Positions 48,870-61,210 are shown, counted from the first letter of the stretch. The stretch: 64,000 bases of DNA from Chlorocebus sabaeus (GCF_047675955.1 NC_132912.1:80810382-80874381), one strand, 5' to 3'. The notes: a model not told the origin generated them from the sequence alone. Program-made: numbers and translations.

Positions 48870-49297
48870 CAATTCTACCACCAACAGGGTGGCTTAAAAC
48901 AACAGAAATTTATTGTGTCAGTTCTGGAGACTAGAAGACCAAGATTAAGGTGTCAGCAGGACCATGGCCCCTCTGAAGGCTCTGCGGAAGGGTCTTTCTT
49001 TGCCTCTTCCTTGCTTCTCTGGTGGTTGCCCACAGTCCTTGGTATTCCTTGGCTTGTGGACATATCACTCCAATATCTATTTCCTTTGTCATATGATGTC
49101 TCCCTATATGTCTGATTATGTCCCCATTTCCCGCTTGTCACAAGGACTCAGGTCATTGGATTAGGGCCCACCCTAATCCAGCATGATCTCATCTTGATTA
49201 TATCAGCAAGGCCCTGTTTCCAAATAGGGTCACATTCACAGGTACAGAGGACTGGGGCTTGAAAATGTCTCTAGGGGATGCAATGCAACCCACAACA
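48870..49297 (-). repeat. MLT1-type MaLR LTR
   Basis: It is the reverse of the MLT1 layout: GGTGGCTTAAAACAACAGAA, ATTGGATTAGGGCCCACCCT and CCAAATAGGGTCACATTCAC. Solo and diverged. Confidence 0.82.
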
Positions 49298-49813
49298 CCT
49301 AATAAGTGGTGGGCCTGGTGTTCTGAACACTCATCAGTCAGCTGCACAGTCCATGCCCCAGGGACTGGTAAAGATGACCCATTGAAAGTATGGTAAGAAA
49401 ATCTTAGAATGTCTATTTATTTTTATATTTCTTCTTTTAAAAATTGTATTTGTATTTTATGATGTAAATGATATATTTACAATAGTATATGCATATGTTC
49501 TATAAACAAAAATATATATATTCAGTGGATACTCAAATTGTTTTAATTGACCAGAGAATGGAAAAAAAAAAGAAAGGCTCTATGCCTATTCCACTCCTTC
49601 TCTCCCATCTATTAAACTGAGCGTCACTAGCATATCAGTTTCTCTTTTTCACAGTTGCCTCAGCAGACTAACATTCCACTATGTGAGGTCTGTAGGGAGG
49701 TGTCCACCCGACCCACCACAGCATTTAGCTGAAAAAGGTTTAGTTTGACAAAAGACCAGTTACTAGAGCTGAGCCAGGGTGACAAGTAGCTGGAACCTGA
49801 AGAATGAAGCAGT
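49298..49813. other. Unassigned sequence
   Basis: No gene is visible. An A run lies at 49560-49571. Confidence 0.4.
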
Positions 49814-50105
49814 TGGCTGGGTGTAGTGGCTCACGGCTGTAATTCCATCACATTGGGAGAAACAGGCAGAAGGGTCACTTGAGTCCAGGATTCAAGACCA
49901 GGCAAGACCTCATCTCTACAGAAAATGGAAAAAAAAAAAAAATGTAGCTGGGTGCAGTGGCACATGCCTATAGTCCCAGCTACTCAAGAGGCCAAGGTGG
50001 GAGGATTGCTTAAACTCAGAAGTTCAAAGCTGCAGTGGGCTATGATCATGATACTGCACTTCAGTCTGGGTGACAGAGTGAGTCCCTGTCTCTGCAAAAA
50101 AAAAA
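49814..50105 (+). mobile_element. Old Alu (J-type)
   Basis: This is a diverged Alu with an internal A run and a right arm GGATTGCTTAAACTCAG. The tail passes into a GAA repeat (50106-50122). Confidence 0.88.
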
Positions 50106-50175
50106 AGAAGAAGAAGAAGAGGCAATTTAACAATCTTTATGTATTTCAATAACTTTTCTCTAATTGTCAGCTTTC

Positions 50176-50491
50176 TTTTTTAATTTTTGAGACACAGTCT
50201 TGCTCTGTTACCTAGGCTGGAGTGCCATGGCATGATCTTTGCTCACTGCAACCTCTATCTCCAGGGTTCAAGTGATCCTTCTACCTCAGCCTCCTGAGTA
50301 GCTGGGACTACAGACATGTGCCACCACACCTGGCTACTTTTCTTTTTTTCTTTTTTTTTTTTTTTTTTGGTAGATATTGGGTTTCACCATGCTGCCCAGG
50401 CTGGTCTCAAACTTCGGAGCTCAAGCCATCTGCCTGCTTTGGCCTCCCAAAGTGCTGATATTACAGGCATGAGCCACCACTCCCAGCCATG
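50176..50491 (-). mobile_element. Alu SINE (J/S type)
   Basis: It is flanked by TAATTGTCAG(C/T)TTTC at 50161 and 50492. A second T run lies in its middle linker. Confidence 0.92.
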
Positions 50492-50501
50492 TAATTGTCA
50501 G

Positions 50502-51026
50502 TTTCTTTTAATACTTCGGACAGAGCCAGGGTTTGATGTAATTAGGTCTAAAGACATACTGTTAATATTATAAACAATTTGATGTCATTTATGGGGGAGA
50601 AGGGGAGGCATAGAATTTGGAATGTTTTGAAATACAAGTTTCCAAAAGAGGAGAGCCACTGCAAACCAGAAGGAAGGTGATGATTATACTTCCATTCTTA
50701 CCACGTGAATTCTACAGGTTTCTTTTTATGTATGATACAATCCCAAGACCCAGCCTCCAGCCGCCACATGCACCTGTATGTTTCCAGGAATTGTTTTGGG
50801 ATCTCTAAGGGAAGGCAGCTAATATGCTCACAGGTAAAAAAAACTTTAAAAAGTTGATAATGTGCATTTCAAAATCCATTTCTTGATATATTTTTAAAAT
50901 TGAGGAGAAACAAGGTAAAATGTATCAATTTAAAAAGATATTTACATGTCCATGGAAAAGAATTGTTCAGAAGAGCAAAGGATAGTATAACCTTAAATGA
51001 GTCATGGTGTTTTTTGACCTTCAGGA
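50502..51026. other. Unassigned sequence
   Basis: Mixed AT-rich DNA with no gene seen. Confidence 0.4.
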
Positions 51027-51222
51027 TTTTTAAAAATTATTATCTTTAAGTTCTAGGGTACATGTGCACAACGTGCAGGTTTGTTACATGGGTATACATA
51101 TGCTATGTTGGTTTGCTGCACCCATTAACTCATCATTTACATTAGGTATTTCTCCTAATGCTATCCCTTCCCCTATCCCCCCACCCTTTCGACAGGCTCT
51201 GGTGTGTGATGTTCCCCGCTGA
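51027..51222 (-). mobile_element. L1PA-type 3' end, short
   Basis: Antisense 3'UTR: TTAAGTTCTAGGGTACATGT, GCAGGTTTGTTACATGGG, AATGCTATCCCTTCCCC. Confidence 0.9.
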
Positions 51223-52384
51223 CATTCAGGATATTTTGTGGGTTGTTTAACTCTTCAAAAACTTGATGTAAGGGCCTATTGATTGTGGAGGAACTGATCT
51301 CTTTCTCATGGGTTCTTCGAGCTCCTGTGTGGGCATAAGTATATCTTTGTTATAATTTACTCCACCTGTGCCTGTCAATTTCTTTCCACTTGCCTCCTCT
51401 CGTGACATTCTGGCTCATGTTTCTTCACAAAGCTCTAAGCCAGTTATTAATAACAGACCAGTGAGCCTCCTGATCCACTAAGACCATATGGTGTTTTTCA
51501 TAAAAGAGAGAGATCATTCCCTTGACTTTGGACTTCGCTTATTGAACCCCTGAACAGTAAGTGTTTTTTTTTTGTTTGTTTGTTTTTGTGTGTATGTGTG
51601 TGTTTTTAATGTAGCATTTTAAGATGTTGATTTTGGAGGAAAACTTTAGTGTGACTCTTATGTGCTTCTGATGGAGGGAGATGTAGTAGATTAAAATTCA
51701 CTGAGATTCACAAAGCCTATTTCCTATCCCTGCAACATCTCTCCACTTTTTATAAGGCTGATTATAAAGAGAGATCAATGAATTACATTTCTACTCCTCT
51801 CATTTTCTTTTGGTTAAATAAAGGCAGAAGGAGAAGCAAAGGATTGATGATATATAAATTACCTGACCAAGCTCTGTGGCTGCAGCTTCACCTCCTGTTT
51901 CCTTGTATTTTCTCTCCAAATAGAATTCCAATGACTGCAAAGAGAATTTTCACATATGAAAAGTATACATGGGGGACTTGGCGGGGAGGAGTAGTCGGAC
52001 AAGAAACCTGGGCACTTTTGTTTTCTTTCCCCTTGTTCTAGGTTTGGATCAGAAGGGCACCTGTCTTGTTCCATGGATTCATTGCTTCCTTGTTTTTTAG
52101 CCAAAGGCTTTGTCTTTGCAGCCTTCTTTATACTGGTTGCTTCTGAGAGTCCTTCAAAGTATATCACTATGTTTTCTGTCTAGAAAAGGGGGACCCTGAA
52201 GCCCAGAAAGGCCAATGCCCTGCTTGGTTCTCTTGAGAAGGGCTGAAACCTGACACTCCAATCCTTCTTCAAGACCATAGACTAATATAGCTTTCTGCTT
52301 TGGTTACGTATGTTCAATTCTTGAACATGTGCACCAGGCTTCTAAATAAAATGCGTAAGGGAGGCATGACAGTGAATTAGAAGG
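51223..52384. other. Unassigned sequence
   Basis: No gene is recognised. ORFs of 87 and 102 codons on opposite strands near 51778-52167 match no known family and overlap each other. Confidence 0.4.
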
Positions 52385-52575
52385 AGGCAGATGTGGGCTT
52401 GTTGTTGAGCCCTGGCTTGGACCATGTACAAGCTGTGTGATCCTAAGAAAGTACTCAACCACTCTGAGCCCCAGTTTGCTCATTTGTAAAATGAGAATCA
52501 TAGTCTCTTTTACAACATGGTGGGGTTTACTCAATGTATATAAGTAGCCAAGTATAGTGACAGTGACTGTTAATT
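52385..52575 (+). mobile_element. MIR SINE
   Basis: Sense core: CAAGCTGTGTGATCCTAAGA, CCAGTTTGCTCATTTGTAAA. Confidence 0.8.
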
Positions 52576-53217
52576 TAACACATTTATAAATTCCTTCTTT
52601 GAGTTTTTCCCGAATCTTCCTAATTATCTCTCATTTGTTTCCAATTTAAATCCAGAGCCTCCAAATGTGGTTTTTGATGGGAAACATGAATTTAAACTGT
52701 AGAGGCAATATTCAACTTTTACTACTTTTAATAACTTCATTTTTAGAATAGTGTAAACCATGCAAATGCTGAGGACAGGTGGATTGGAGGATGGTATATT
52801 GTTAGCAATCAAGGTATTAAGTCTACAGCTAAGATCAACGATGATGAGAAACCTCCCAAAACAACTTCAAAATATAAACTATTATTTCCATAAACGTATC
52901 TGTTCTATTATAATCAGCATTCTAACATTTTTCTTTTGCTCTGTCTTTCTGTGTTTCCAAAGGACTGGTTTTCACCCATGCCACATTAGATTCTGTGTGT
53001 CTGGATACGACCGAAAGAAGGGTCGTCTCAATACCTGCTTTCCAAAGTGTTGCCCTGTAACTCAGGAGATATGACTGGATTTTTGTTTTCCTCTACAAAC
53101 TTTAATTGTGCAAATATGTATTTAATTCCTAGCATGTGCAAGACACCATGTGCTAACCAAAAACGGGGTCTATAAAACTCAGAATGGGCTTGCTCATGGT
53201 TCAGTCCTCCTCCTTAG
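52576..53217. other. Unassigned sequence
   Basis: No gene seen. The 104-codon ORF at 52760-53074 has no recognisable motif. Confidence 0.4.
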
Positions 53218-53227
53218 GTATCACCTT

Positions 53228-53520
53228 TTTTTTTTTTTTTTTTTTTTTTGAGACAGAGTCTTACTTTGTCACCCAGGCTGGAGTGCAGTGACTTGATATC
53301 ACCTCACTGCAACCTCCACCTCCTAGGCTCCAAGTGATCCTTCCACCTCAGCCTCTCGAGTACCTGGGACTACAGGTGTGCACCAATGTGCCAAGCTAAT
53401 TTTTGTATACATGTATTTTTTAGTAGAGACAGGGTTTTGCCATGTTGCCCAGCGTGGTCTCAAACTCCTGGGCCTCCCAAAGTGCTGGAATTATAAGTGT
53501 GAGCCACCACAGCTGGCCAA
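53228..53520 (-). mobile_element. Alu SINE (S/J type)
   Basis: It is flanked by the perfect duplication GTATCACCTT (53218-53227, 53521-53530). The right arm has an internal deletion near 53463. Confidence 0.93.
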
Positions 53521-53530
53521 GTATCACCTT

Positions 53531-54494
53531 CTAAGTAATGACTTTGTGACACATAGAAGAGCAACACCTTTTAAAGTCACACCTCATCTGCCCTATGGGG
53601 AAAAAAATATGTTATTAAGCACTTACTTTGTCCAAGCTCTGTGGAAAATGCTGGAGATACCATTTCTACTCTAAAGGTGGTTATAGTCTGTCATTTAAAC
53701 TTGAAATTCTATTCTCCAGCCTAGCCATTTATTTTCAGCTAAACTTGACTCCAGAGAACAATCAGCTTGTCTCAGAAATCAAATCTGCACGTAAAAACAT
53801 AAAAACATTGCCACCAGTGAATTTATACCAAGGAGTGTGTGTTGCAGGCCAAGTAGGTAGTTTAAAAGGTTCTGCCAAATGCCTTTGAGTACTCAAAAAA
53901 GTCCAGAGATTTCCCCACTCCCCTCCATTCACCAACTCCAAATGGGAACGACACTTGTTTGGATATCTGAGTTCTGCAGGTCAGAAATCACAAACAAGCC
54001 CCCCTTAGTCCCATTTCTGCATCCTCGCACCACTCAAAGGACAAGTGTCTGCTGGCACTGCTGTGTTGGGGCTCTCTGTGGAAACCTTACACAGCTGATA
54101 CCCAGCCAGGGCTCCAGGCCTTTCATCTGGTTTTGTAAAAGTGCATCACAACTGTGATTCATGGAGAGGGCTGGAAAACTTGGCAGGGAGATGGTTGATA
54201 ACATTTTGACTATTTCAATTCCAGAATATTTCGTAATGTTCGGTGCCCATAACTGAGTAAATTCATGTCATCTCAGGGGCAATGTATGATCTGTTTAGGG
54301 CAAGAATATGGCAGTTAGAAACTGTAGCCTTCAGGAGTCCTGATAGTGGATGATTAAGAAGTCATATTTGTTCATATGTAGAAAAAATGTTCTTTTTAGG
54401 GCCAGAACATTTACTTCAAACATTTGAAGCATGGCCATCAACGGCTTGGGAAAGCCAAAACTGAACAAATGTTGACCTAAAAAGAAAGCAAGTG
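53531..54494. other. Mostly unique sequence with an L2-like piece
   Basis: AAGCACTTACTTTGTCCAAG (53618 on) looks like L2. The rest, including 53880-54180 with a CAGCTG E-box at ~54091, has no assigned feature. Confidence 0.35.
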
Positions 54495-54792
54495 GGCTGG
54501 ACGTGATGGCTCATGTCTGTAATCCCAGCGCTTTGGGAGGCCGAGGCGGATGGAATACCTGAGGTCAGGAGTTCAAGACCAGCCTGTCCAACATGGTGAA
54601 ACCCTCTCTCTACTAAAAATACAAAAATTAGGCCGTGTGTTGGTGGGCACCTGTAATCCCAGCTCCTCAGAGGCTGAGGCAGGAGAATGACTTGAACCCG
54701 GGAGGTGAAGGTTGCAGTGAGCCAAGATTGCACCATTGCACTCCAGTCTGGGCAACAAGAGCAAAATTCCGTCTCAAAAAAAAAAAAAAAAA
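54495..54792 (+). mobile_element. AluS-type SINE
   Basis: This is a full-length Alu whose A tail runs into (GA)n and then GAGAA units to 54850. Confidence 0.92.
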
Positions 54793-55144
54793 GAGAGAGA
54801 GAGAGAGCAAGAGGGGTGCCATTGAAGAGAAGAGAAGAGAAGAGAAGAGAAACACAGTGGCTCCTGACAGGTCTGTAACCTGCTTTCCCACCGGGGGCGG
54901 GTGGGTGATCAGATGGACCCTCAGGAGTACTGCCACGCGAGCCAACACCCCGCTGCTCATGTGTCTGTGTGTCTGCCTCAGCTTCTCTGGGCTTGCCATC
55001 TCTTAAAGGCTATTTGTTTCCTCTCATCTAACTGAGCCACTCCATCCCTCTTCATGGTTGGGCTGCAAGGAAGTGGCCGTTTTTCTGAATCTGCTGCTTC
55101 ATTTAACTAGGCACTATTTATTGAGTGTCAGGCAGCATGCTGGG
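54793..55144. other. GA-rich tract, then non-repeat GC-richer sequence
   Basis: After (GA)n and (AGAGAAG)n at 54793-54850, the sequence 54855-55120 is richer in G+C and has several CpGs (CACCGGGGGCGGGTGGG, CCACGCGAGCC). No exon or promoter can be proved. Confidence 0.35.
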
Positions 55145-55153
55145 CTCTTGGCT

Positions 55154-55452
55154 TACTTTTTTTGTTTGCTTGTTTTGTTTTGTTTTTTTGAGACCCAGGC
55201 TGGAGTTCAGTGGCATGATCTCGGCTCACTGCAACCTCTGCCTCCCAGGTTCAAGACATTCTTGTGCCTCAGTCTCCCGAGTAGCTGGGACTACAGGCAC
55301 GCACCACCATGCCGGGCTAATTTTTTCATTTTTGGTAGAGACAGGGTTTTGCCATGTTGACTAGGCTGTTCTCGAACTCCTGACCTCAGGTAATCTGCCC
55401 GCCTTGGCCTCCCAAAGTGCTGGGATTACAGGTGTGAGCCACCATGCCCGGC
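55154..55452 (-). mobile_element. AluS-type SINE with a head deletion
   Basis: It is flanked by CTCTTGGCT (55145-55153, 55453-55461). It goes from TTTGAGAC straight to CCAGGCTGG, lacking about 20 bp found in other copies. Confidence 0.93.
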
Positions 55453-55469
55453 CTCTTGGCTCACTGCTA

Positions 55470-55660
55470 TATTGCAGTGGCTACGGCCATGGGCATTGGA
55501 ACCAAACAAATCTCCATAAAAATCCCTGGTCAGTTCTTACTACGGGTGTAACGTTGGAGAGCTATCTTAACCTCTCTGGGTTTCCATCTTTTCGAGTAAG
55601 AAAATAGTGGTAGCAATATTCCACCTCATAAAGTTTTATGAGATTAAAATCAAAGTGTGT
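55470..55660 (+). mobile_element. MIR SINE
   Basis: Sense core: GAGCTATCTTAACCTCTCTG, GGGTTTCCATCTTTTCGAG, ATTCCACCTCATAAAG. Confidence 0.7.
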
Positions 55661-55714
55661 GTAGAAGACTCTGAGCTTCAGTTATGAATAAAGTCCTTTC
55701 GACCCCCTACAAGA

Positions 55715-55865
55715 CAGATATTACTCTCTCTGTTCTCCAGATGAGGTAGCATCTGAGGTTAGGTGCTTTGTCCAAGGCTGCAGAGTTAATACTGGTGAGA
55801 GCCAGGATCTCAAACTGGTTCCATCCGGTTCAGATCCTGTACTGTCTCCTCACTCCACCTTGCTG
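55715..55865 (-). mobile_element. MIR fragment
   Basis: Antisense core: TCTCCAGATGAGGTAGCATC, GGTGCTTTGTCCAAGGCTGC. Confidence 0.65.
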
Positions 55866-56134
55866 ACCGACCATCTGTAACAAACATGTTTCTGTGTTCA
55901 GTCAAAGTCCACTTTGTCAAATTCTTTGCCTTGTGGCCCTGACCTGCCACATTTTCCACTTTTCACTTGTGATTTACTTTGCTCTGGACTCTGGTTATAC
56001 ATGGGCTGGAATCAAAGATGTTGGAGGATGATGAAGGCAGACTCTCCTCACGTAGCTGACTCTGGTGAAACGCAGAATCCAGTCTATCATAAATATCAGA
56101 AAATCGCTGAGGCAATGGTGGCACTAGCTTTGGA

Positions 56135-56200
56135 AAAAGTCACTGTGTGACCTCAGACAAGTCTCTGCACTTCTTTGGGCCTCGTTTGTCAGATGAGAAG
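56135..56200 (+). mobile_element. MIR core fragment
   Basis: CACTGTGTGACCTCAGACAA followed by a TTTGTCAGATGAGAAG block. Confidence 0.6.
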
Positions 56201-57029
56201 TTTACAAAAGCTCCAATATCTTCTCTATACCAACATTTCGTTAGTACTTCCCATCTTTCCCCATTGTTGTTTTTCTTAGCTGGAAAGAGAATAATTGCCT
56301 TGAAATCATGTCTTAATCAGGAAACAAGGTGCAAGAATAATGCCTGCCATCATTTAAACATAGTCATATGCATTATTTTATTCCTGTACAAGCTTTCTAT
56401 GATACAAGGCTCATGTCGTTGGTAAGTTAATTTCTCAGATATGTGTTAAATTTCCTTTCTCATATAATTCAACTTTGGGCAGAATTGAAGGGGACCTTAA
56501 TGAGCTCAGAAAATGCAGCTTGAACTCAAATTTTAGAAGCTTACAGAACACAAAAATTCATTGACCATTGCGTATGCCCAAATTTTCCCAAATTACTCGA
56601 ATTTGAGTTTAGTGAGGGCAAACCTCCAGTATACTACAGAAATGGTGCCATCCCAACAGATCATCCCATTCTAAAACCCTCTAGATTTTGTGCCAAGTTT
56701 TTCTTGCCTTTCAGCAACTTGACTTGCTTCCCTAATTACAAGCAAAAAACAAACAAACAAAAAACAAAACAAAAGGAAAAGCGTTAGTAAGACATAGTTC
56801 CCATATGATTTCTCAAGTTTCTAAAAGACAGTTGTCTTGAACATATACTTTGTGGGAAAGGGAGATGTTTTCCACAGGGAGACAAGTTGCAAGCACCCAA
56901 CTTTGGGATTTTATTTTTAAAATTATTTGCTGGGAAAAGTAGACTTATTACGTATGTTTTTCTTATTGTAATTGTCATTGGGACAAAGTGAACTTTCATT
57001 CTTCCCAGAAAGCTTCTGCTTTAAGTATA
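56201..57029. other. Unassigned sequence
   Basis: No gene is visible. A short (CAAA)n run lies at ~56747-56772. Confidence 0.4.
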
Positions 57030-57240
57030 GTCAAGTCAGTATTTTTTGAGAACTAATTAGTGTCGGAGACTGTGAGGCCCTGGAATCTAGGATGAATAAG
57101 GCCATCCCCTACCTTCTTGGAAAGCATCACTGACTATGGGGGTATTGCATGTAAACAACCATGATACAGTGTGGTCACTGGCAACATGTTGCGGACAAGT
57201 GGGAAATACGTTCTCTCTAAGGAAGTCAGATTGGATAACA
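57030..57240 (+). mobile_element. L2-like fragment
   Basis: GAATCTAGGATGAATAAGGC and CATCCCCTACCTTCTTGGAA follow the L2 3'-end pattern. Confidence 0.5.
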
Positions 57241-57384
57241 GAGGAGGTGAGATTGAATCTCAAAGGATGAATAGGAGTTTAACAGTTTTGCCTATTTAGG
57301 TGCTTAAAGAGAACTTGAGAAGAATGATTCATTCAAGAGCTACTATGTAACAGTAACATGCTAGACTGTAATTAATAGTAGACA

Positions 57385-57600
57385 CTATCACTTACTAAAT
57401 GTTTACTTTCTAGGCACGAGTGTTATCTCATTGAATTCTCAGGCTACCCCAAGAAGCAGGTACCATTATCCCCACTTTATGGAAGTGCCAACTGAGGCAC
57501 AGAGTTAATGTAACTTGCTTAAGGTGTCATGCACAGTGGCAGACCTGAGATTCAAACTCTGTCAGTCTGATTCTAGACCCATCTCTCAAACACCATGTCT
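57385..57600 (-). mobile_element. MIR SINE
   Basis: Antisense core: CAGGTACCATTATCCCCACT, CTGAGGCACAGAGTTAATG, TTGCTTAAGGTGTCATGC. Confidence 0.8.
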
Positions 57601-57762
57601 TGGCAGCATTCTTATTATTTCTCAGCTTAGTTAATGTTAAGGAGATCCAGGGGAGAAATTTGTTAGCCGTAAGGTAACAAGCAGTTAAAAACAAATAACA
57701 ATAAATATGAATAAAATAGGTAGTAAAAGATAATAAAAATAAATAATAAAAACTGTACTTTT

Positions 57763-58070
57763 GGCCGGGCGCAGTGGCTCACGCCTGTAATCCCAGCACT
57801 TTGGGAGGCCGAGGTGGACAGATCACCTGAGGCTGGGAGTTCAAGACCAGCCTGATCAACATGGAGAAACTCCATCTCTATTAAATATACAAAAATTAGC
57901 CGGGTGTGGTGGTGCATGCCTGTAATCCCAGCTACTCGGGAGGCTGAGGCAGGAGAATGGCTTGAACCCGGGAGGTGGCGGTTGCAGTGAGCCAACATCG
58001 CGCCATTGCACTCCAGCCTGGGCAACAAAAATGAAACTGTCTAAAAAACAACAACAACAACAAAAAAACC
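57763..58070 (+). mobile_element. AluS-type SINE
   Basis: It is flanked by AAAACTGT(A/G)CTTT (57749 and 58071). The tail is (CAA)n. Confidence 0.93.
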
Positions 58071-58424
58071 AAAACTGTGCTTTCAGCTAAATTTGTTGTT
58101 AAATGGTGAGCTCACAGTTGTGATCTGGGCAATGTCCCATTTACAAAGGACAGATTGTTTTGATGTGAATAAATTAGCAACTAACTGTTGTAAAGTGAAT
58201 TCCTGCAAATTTGGGTTTATCAGGCCCAGAGGGGTAACTCTGAGCCCTTCCATCCCATTGTTCCACAACCAGCTCACATATATAGAAAGGATCCAGGACT
58301 GAAGAAGGAGAGTGTCCATTAATAATTATGTGATGTTTCCATGCCAGTATAGTCAATTTCCATTATAATGTAGATATTTTCAAAAGTAACTTTTCATTTG
58401 AAAACATGAATAAATCAGTATAGT

Positions 58425-58575
58425 TGAAAGAGCGTGGCGTCTGGAAGCTGAAGTACTGGATTAGTTTCTAAACTATGGCACAGAATGCTTAGTGTCCTTC
58501 ATCTCCCAATTGTGCATAAGCAGTGCCCGGCACATAATAGACCCTCAATACATGGTGGTTATTATAATATTATTT
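58425..58575 (+). mobile_element. MIR fragment
   Basis: It ends in GCCCGGCACATAATAGACCC, the MIR 3' block. The 5' part is diverged. Confidence 0.5.
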
Positions 58576-59290
58576 ACTTAAGTGGCCTATTAAGCAAAAG
58601 TGGACAGATTTCAACTGTGTCTCATTTTTCAACATGTGTCTCTAGGGAACTTCTATCAATATTATCTTAACTGTTAGACATTGATTGAAACAAGGAGAAG
58701 GATTAGAAAATTTTTATCAAAGAAGAAAATATTTTTGAAGTGTGACTCATGTGTTTAAGACTATAAACTTGAATCCAATGAAAAGTGTTTTTCTTTTGAG
58801 TGAAAAAGAGACTTTGCAAAGTATATTCATTCTGTTCTTTGTCCTAACCAAAAATCTACACTTAATAAAGAGAAATGTTAGAGGTTAGGAGAAATTGAGA
58901 AAAGTGTGAAGTCTCAGAACTAGTAATACTTTTATATAATAGAGGGATTTTTGTTGTTGTTGTTGTTTTGTTGTAGTTTTTTGCCAGAGGACCAAGCCAT
59001 TTAGAAAATACTTTCTCTTATGGCCCTGGAGTCAGAGTTGACTTCAAAGGCAAGGGCTTACAAACTGGTGGCAGAATGAAGAACAGAGAATACAAGGAAG
59101 TCCAGCTCCTAGAAACCAGAGGTTACTGCTACTCTCATTTGTCTAACTGTGGGATACCACTCCTCAACTATCTAATAAGCAATGAACAGGTCAATTCGAA
59201 TTAGATACTGAAATCTTGGACCTGAATCTTGATAGAATCAAAGGAAGAAGTAAAGATTTATAACTAGATGAAAGTATCCATTCTACTTTC
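58576..59290. other. Unassigned sequence
   Basis: No gene seen. A (TTG)n run lies at 58950-58968. Confidence 0.4.
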
Positions 59291-59303
59291 AGTACAACAT
59301 TCT

Positions 59304-59599
59304 TTTTTTTTTTTTTGAGACGGAGTCTCGCTCTGTCGTCCAGGCCGGAGTGCAGTGGCCGGATCTCAGCTCACTGCAAGCTCCGCCTCCCGGGTTCACT
59401 CCATTCTCCTGGCTCAGCCTCCCCAGTAGCTGGGACTACAGGTGCCCGCCACCTCGCCCGGCTAGTTTTTTTGTATTTTTTAGTATAGACGGGGTTTCAC
59501 TGTATTAGCCAGGATGGTCTCGTTCTCCTGACCTCGTGATCCGCCCGTCTTGGCCTCCCAAAGTGCTGGGATTACAGGCTTGAGCCACCGCGCCCGGCC
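59304..59599 (-). mobile_element. Young AluY of Old World monkey (AluYR) type
   Basis: Antisense copy with GGCCGGATCTCAGCTCACTG, CACCTCGCCCGGCTAG and CAGGCTTGAGCCACC, the reverse of the states at 42001. The 11-bp duplication TACAACATTCT flanks it (59293-59303, 59600-59610). Confidence 0.93.
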
Positions 59600-59610
59600 T
59601 ACAACATTCT

Positions 59611-60530
59611 ATAAAATAATAAAGTGACTCCCAATGGCCTCTAGAAATGAGGAAAAGAAAGGCAGAGGCATTCACATGGGAGGGGAAATTATTTGTTGTC
59701 AGCTGAAGTTTCAACATAAAAAAAAATGTTGACCCAAAATAACCTCAGCTGTCATATCAGAAACGGGAGGTCATGTCATTTTAACTATGATGTTAAAAAA
59801 CTACGCTCAAGATAAGACCAAGGTCTTGAGATAAACACATTCAGTAAGTTGTAGCATAGTTTTTAAGGTGTCCTAACTTGTTTAAAATTTGTGTATATTT
59901 TTTGGTACATGTTTCTATCAGATAAAAAAACTAGGAAATATTTTATCCTGAAAATTACTGCTGTTAAATAGCTATTCTCTCCAACAAATGCCCCTTCCAT
60001 CCTAAAGAAGAAACACTTACTACCATGATTCCAGCTGAGTGAAAACTAATGAGCAAAATGTAAATCCAAGCACCATGTGACGCATAATTTTAATCCACAG
60101 TAAAATCTGGTTGTGTTAGGAAACTTGTGATGAGACAAATTTGTGTCCTTCCAATTATTTAGATCTAGAAACAGACCAACATCAAGGGCAAAAAGCAAAC
60201 AGGAACCCCTGGTTCCTGTTTCTCATGGTGGAAGAGATTTGCCTTGTTTATCATAGAAGTTACATACTTTCATTAAAATGTTTCATTGATAAATGTAATT
60301 TTCCTTTCATTCATATTTGTTATAATGATTGGTTTGACAAAAATAAAGTCAGTATAAATTATTTTGAAATATATCAGAGGGAAGAAGACTAGCAGTATTG
60401 AGACTACTTTCCTTAGTGTTCTGAAGTAATATAGGCAATATCGTTTTAAATGAATCAATGTGAGAAAAGGAAACAGCAAGCGGGGGTGGGCAGTGAGAAA
60501 TGGAAACAGCCAAGGGAAACGAAAATCACC
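59611..60530. other. Unique intergenic sequence
   Basis: AT-rich with no gene or clear repeat. The 83- and 100-codon ORFs on opposite strands near 60141-60575 have no recognisable motif. Confidence 0.4.
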
Positions 60531-60534
60531 CAAA

Positions 60535-60657
60535 TTCCTTCCACCCAACTTCACAACTATGGCCACTAGTGACATTTGGATGTATTTCTCTCTGGTCTTT
60601 TATTTTGTTTAGTATATTAATTATGAAGTCTAACATACATATAGAAAAACACATGAA
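60535..60657 (-). mobile_element. Old L1 fragment before an Alu
   Basis: It probably continues at 61211 beyond the Alu; GTCTAACATACATATAGAAA is the last part before the insertion. Confidence 0.45.
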
Positions 60658-60945
60658 GGCCAGGTATAGTGGCTCATGTCTGTAATCCCACCACTTTGGG
60701 AGGCTGAGGCAGGAGGATCACTGGACGCCAGGAGTTCAAGACCAGCCTGGAGAACATAGTGAGACCCTGTTTCTACAAAAATAAAGATAAACTACCTGGG
60801 TGTGGTGGCATGTGCCTGTGGTCCCAGCTACTCGTGAGACTGAGGTGGGAGGATTGCTTGAGTCCAGGAGTTCAAGGCTGAAATGAAATAGGATTGTACT
60901 ACCACACTTCAAGCTAGGATACAGAGTGAGACTCTCTAAAGCAAG
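60658..60945 (+). mobile_element. Old Alu with a (GAAA)n tail
   Basis: This is a diverged Alu with GGATTGCTTGAGTCCAGG in the right arm. It is flanked by AAA(A/T)CACATGAAG-like copies before it and at 61198-61210, beyond the expanded tail. Confidence 0.88.
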
Positions 60946-61105
60946 CAAGAAGGAAGGAAGGAAAGAAAGAAAGAAAAGGAAAGGAAGGGAAGGGAAGGGA
61001 AGAAGGAAAGAAGGAAAGACAGAGAGAGAAAGAGAAAGAAAAGAAAGAAAAAGAAAGAAGAAAGAAAAGAAAGAAAAAGAAAGAAAGAAAAGAAGGAAGG
61101 AAGGA

Positions 61106-61177
<72 letters not shown>

Positions 61178-61195
61178 AATGAAGGAAGGAAGCAA
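60946..61195. repeat. (GAAA)n/(GGAA)n tail expansion
   Basis: About 250 bp of purines. The purest block (61105-61177) is about 18 GAAA units, flanked by GGAA-rich and GAGA-rich parts. It grew from the Alu A tail. Confidence 0.95.
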
Positions 61196-61210
61196 GGAAA
61201 TCACATGAAG

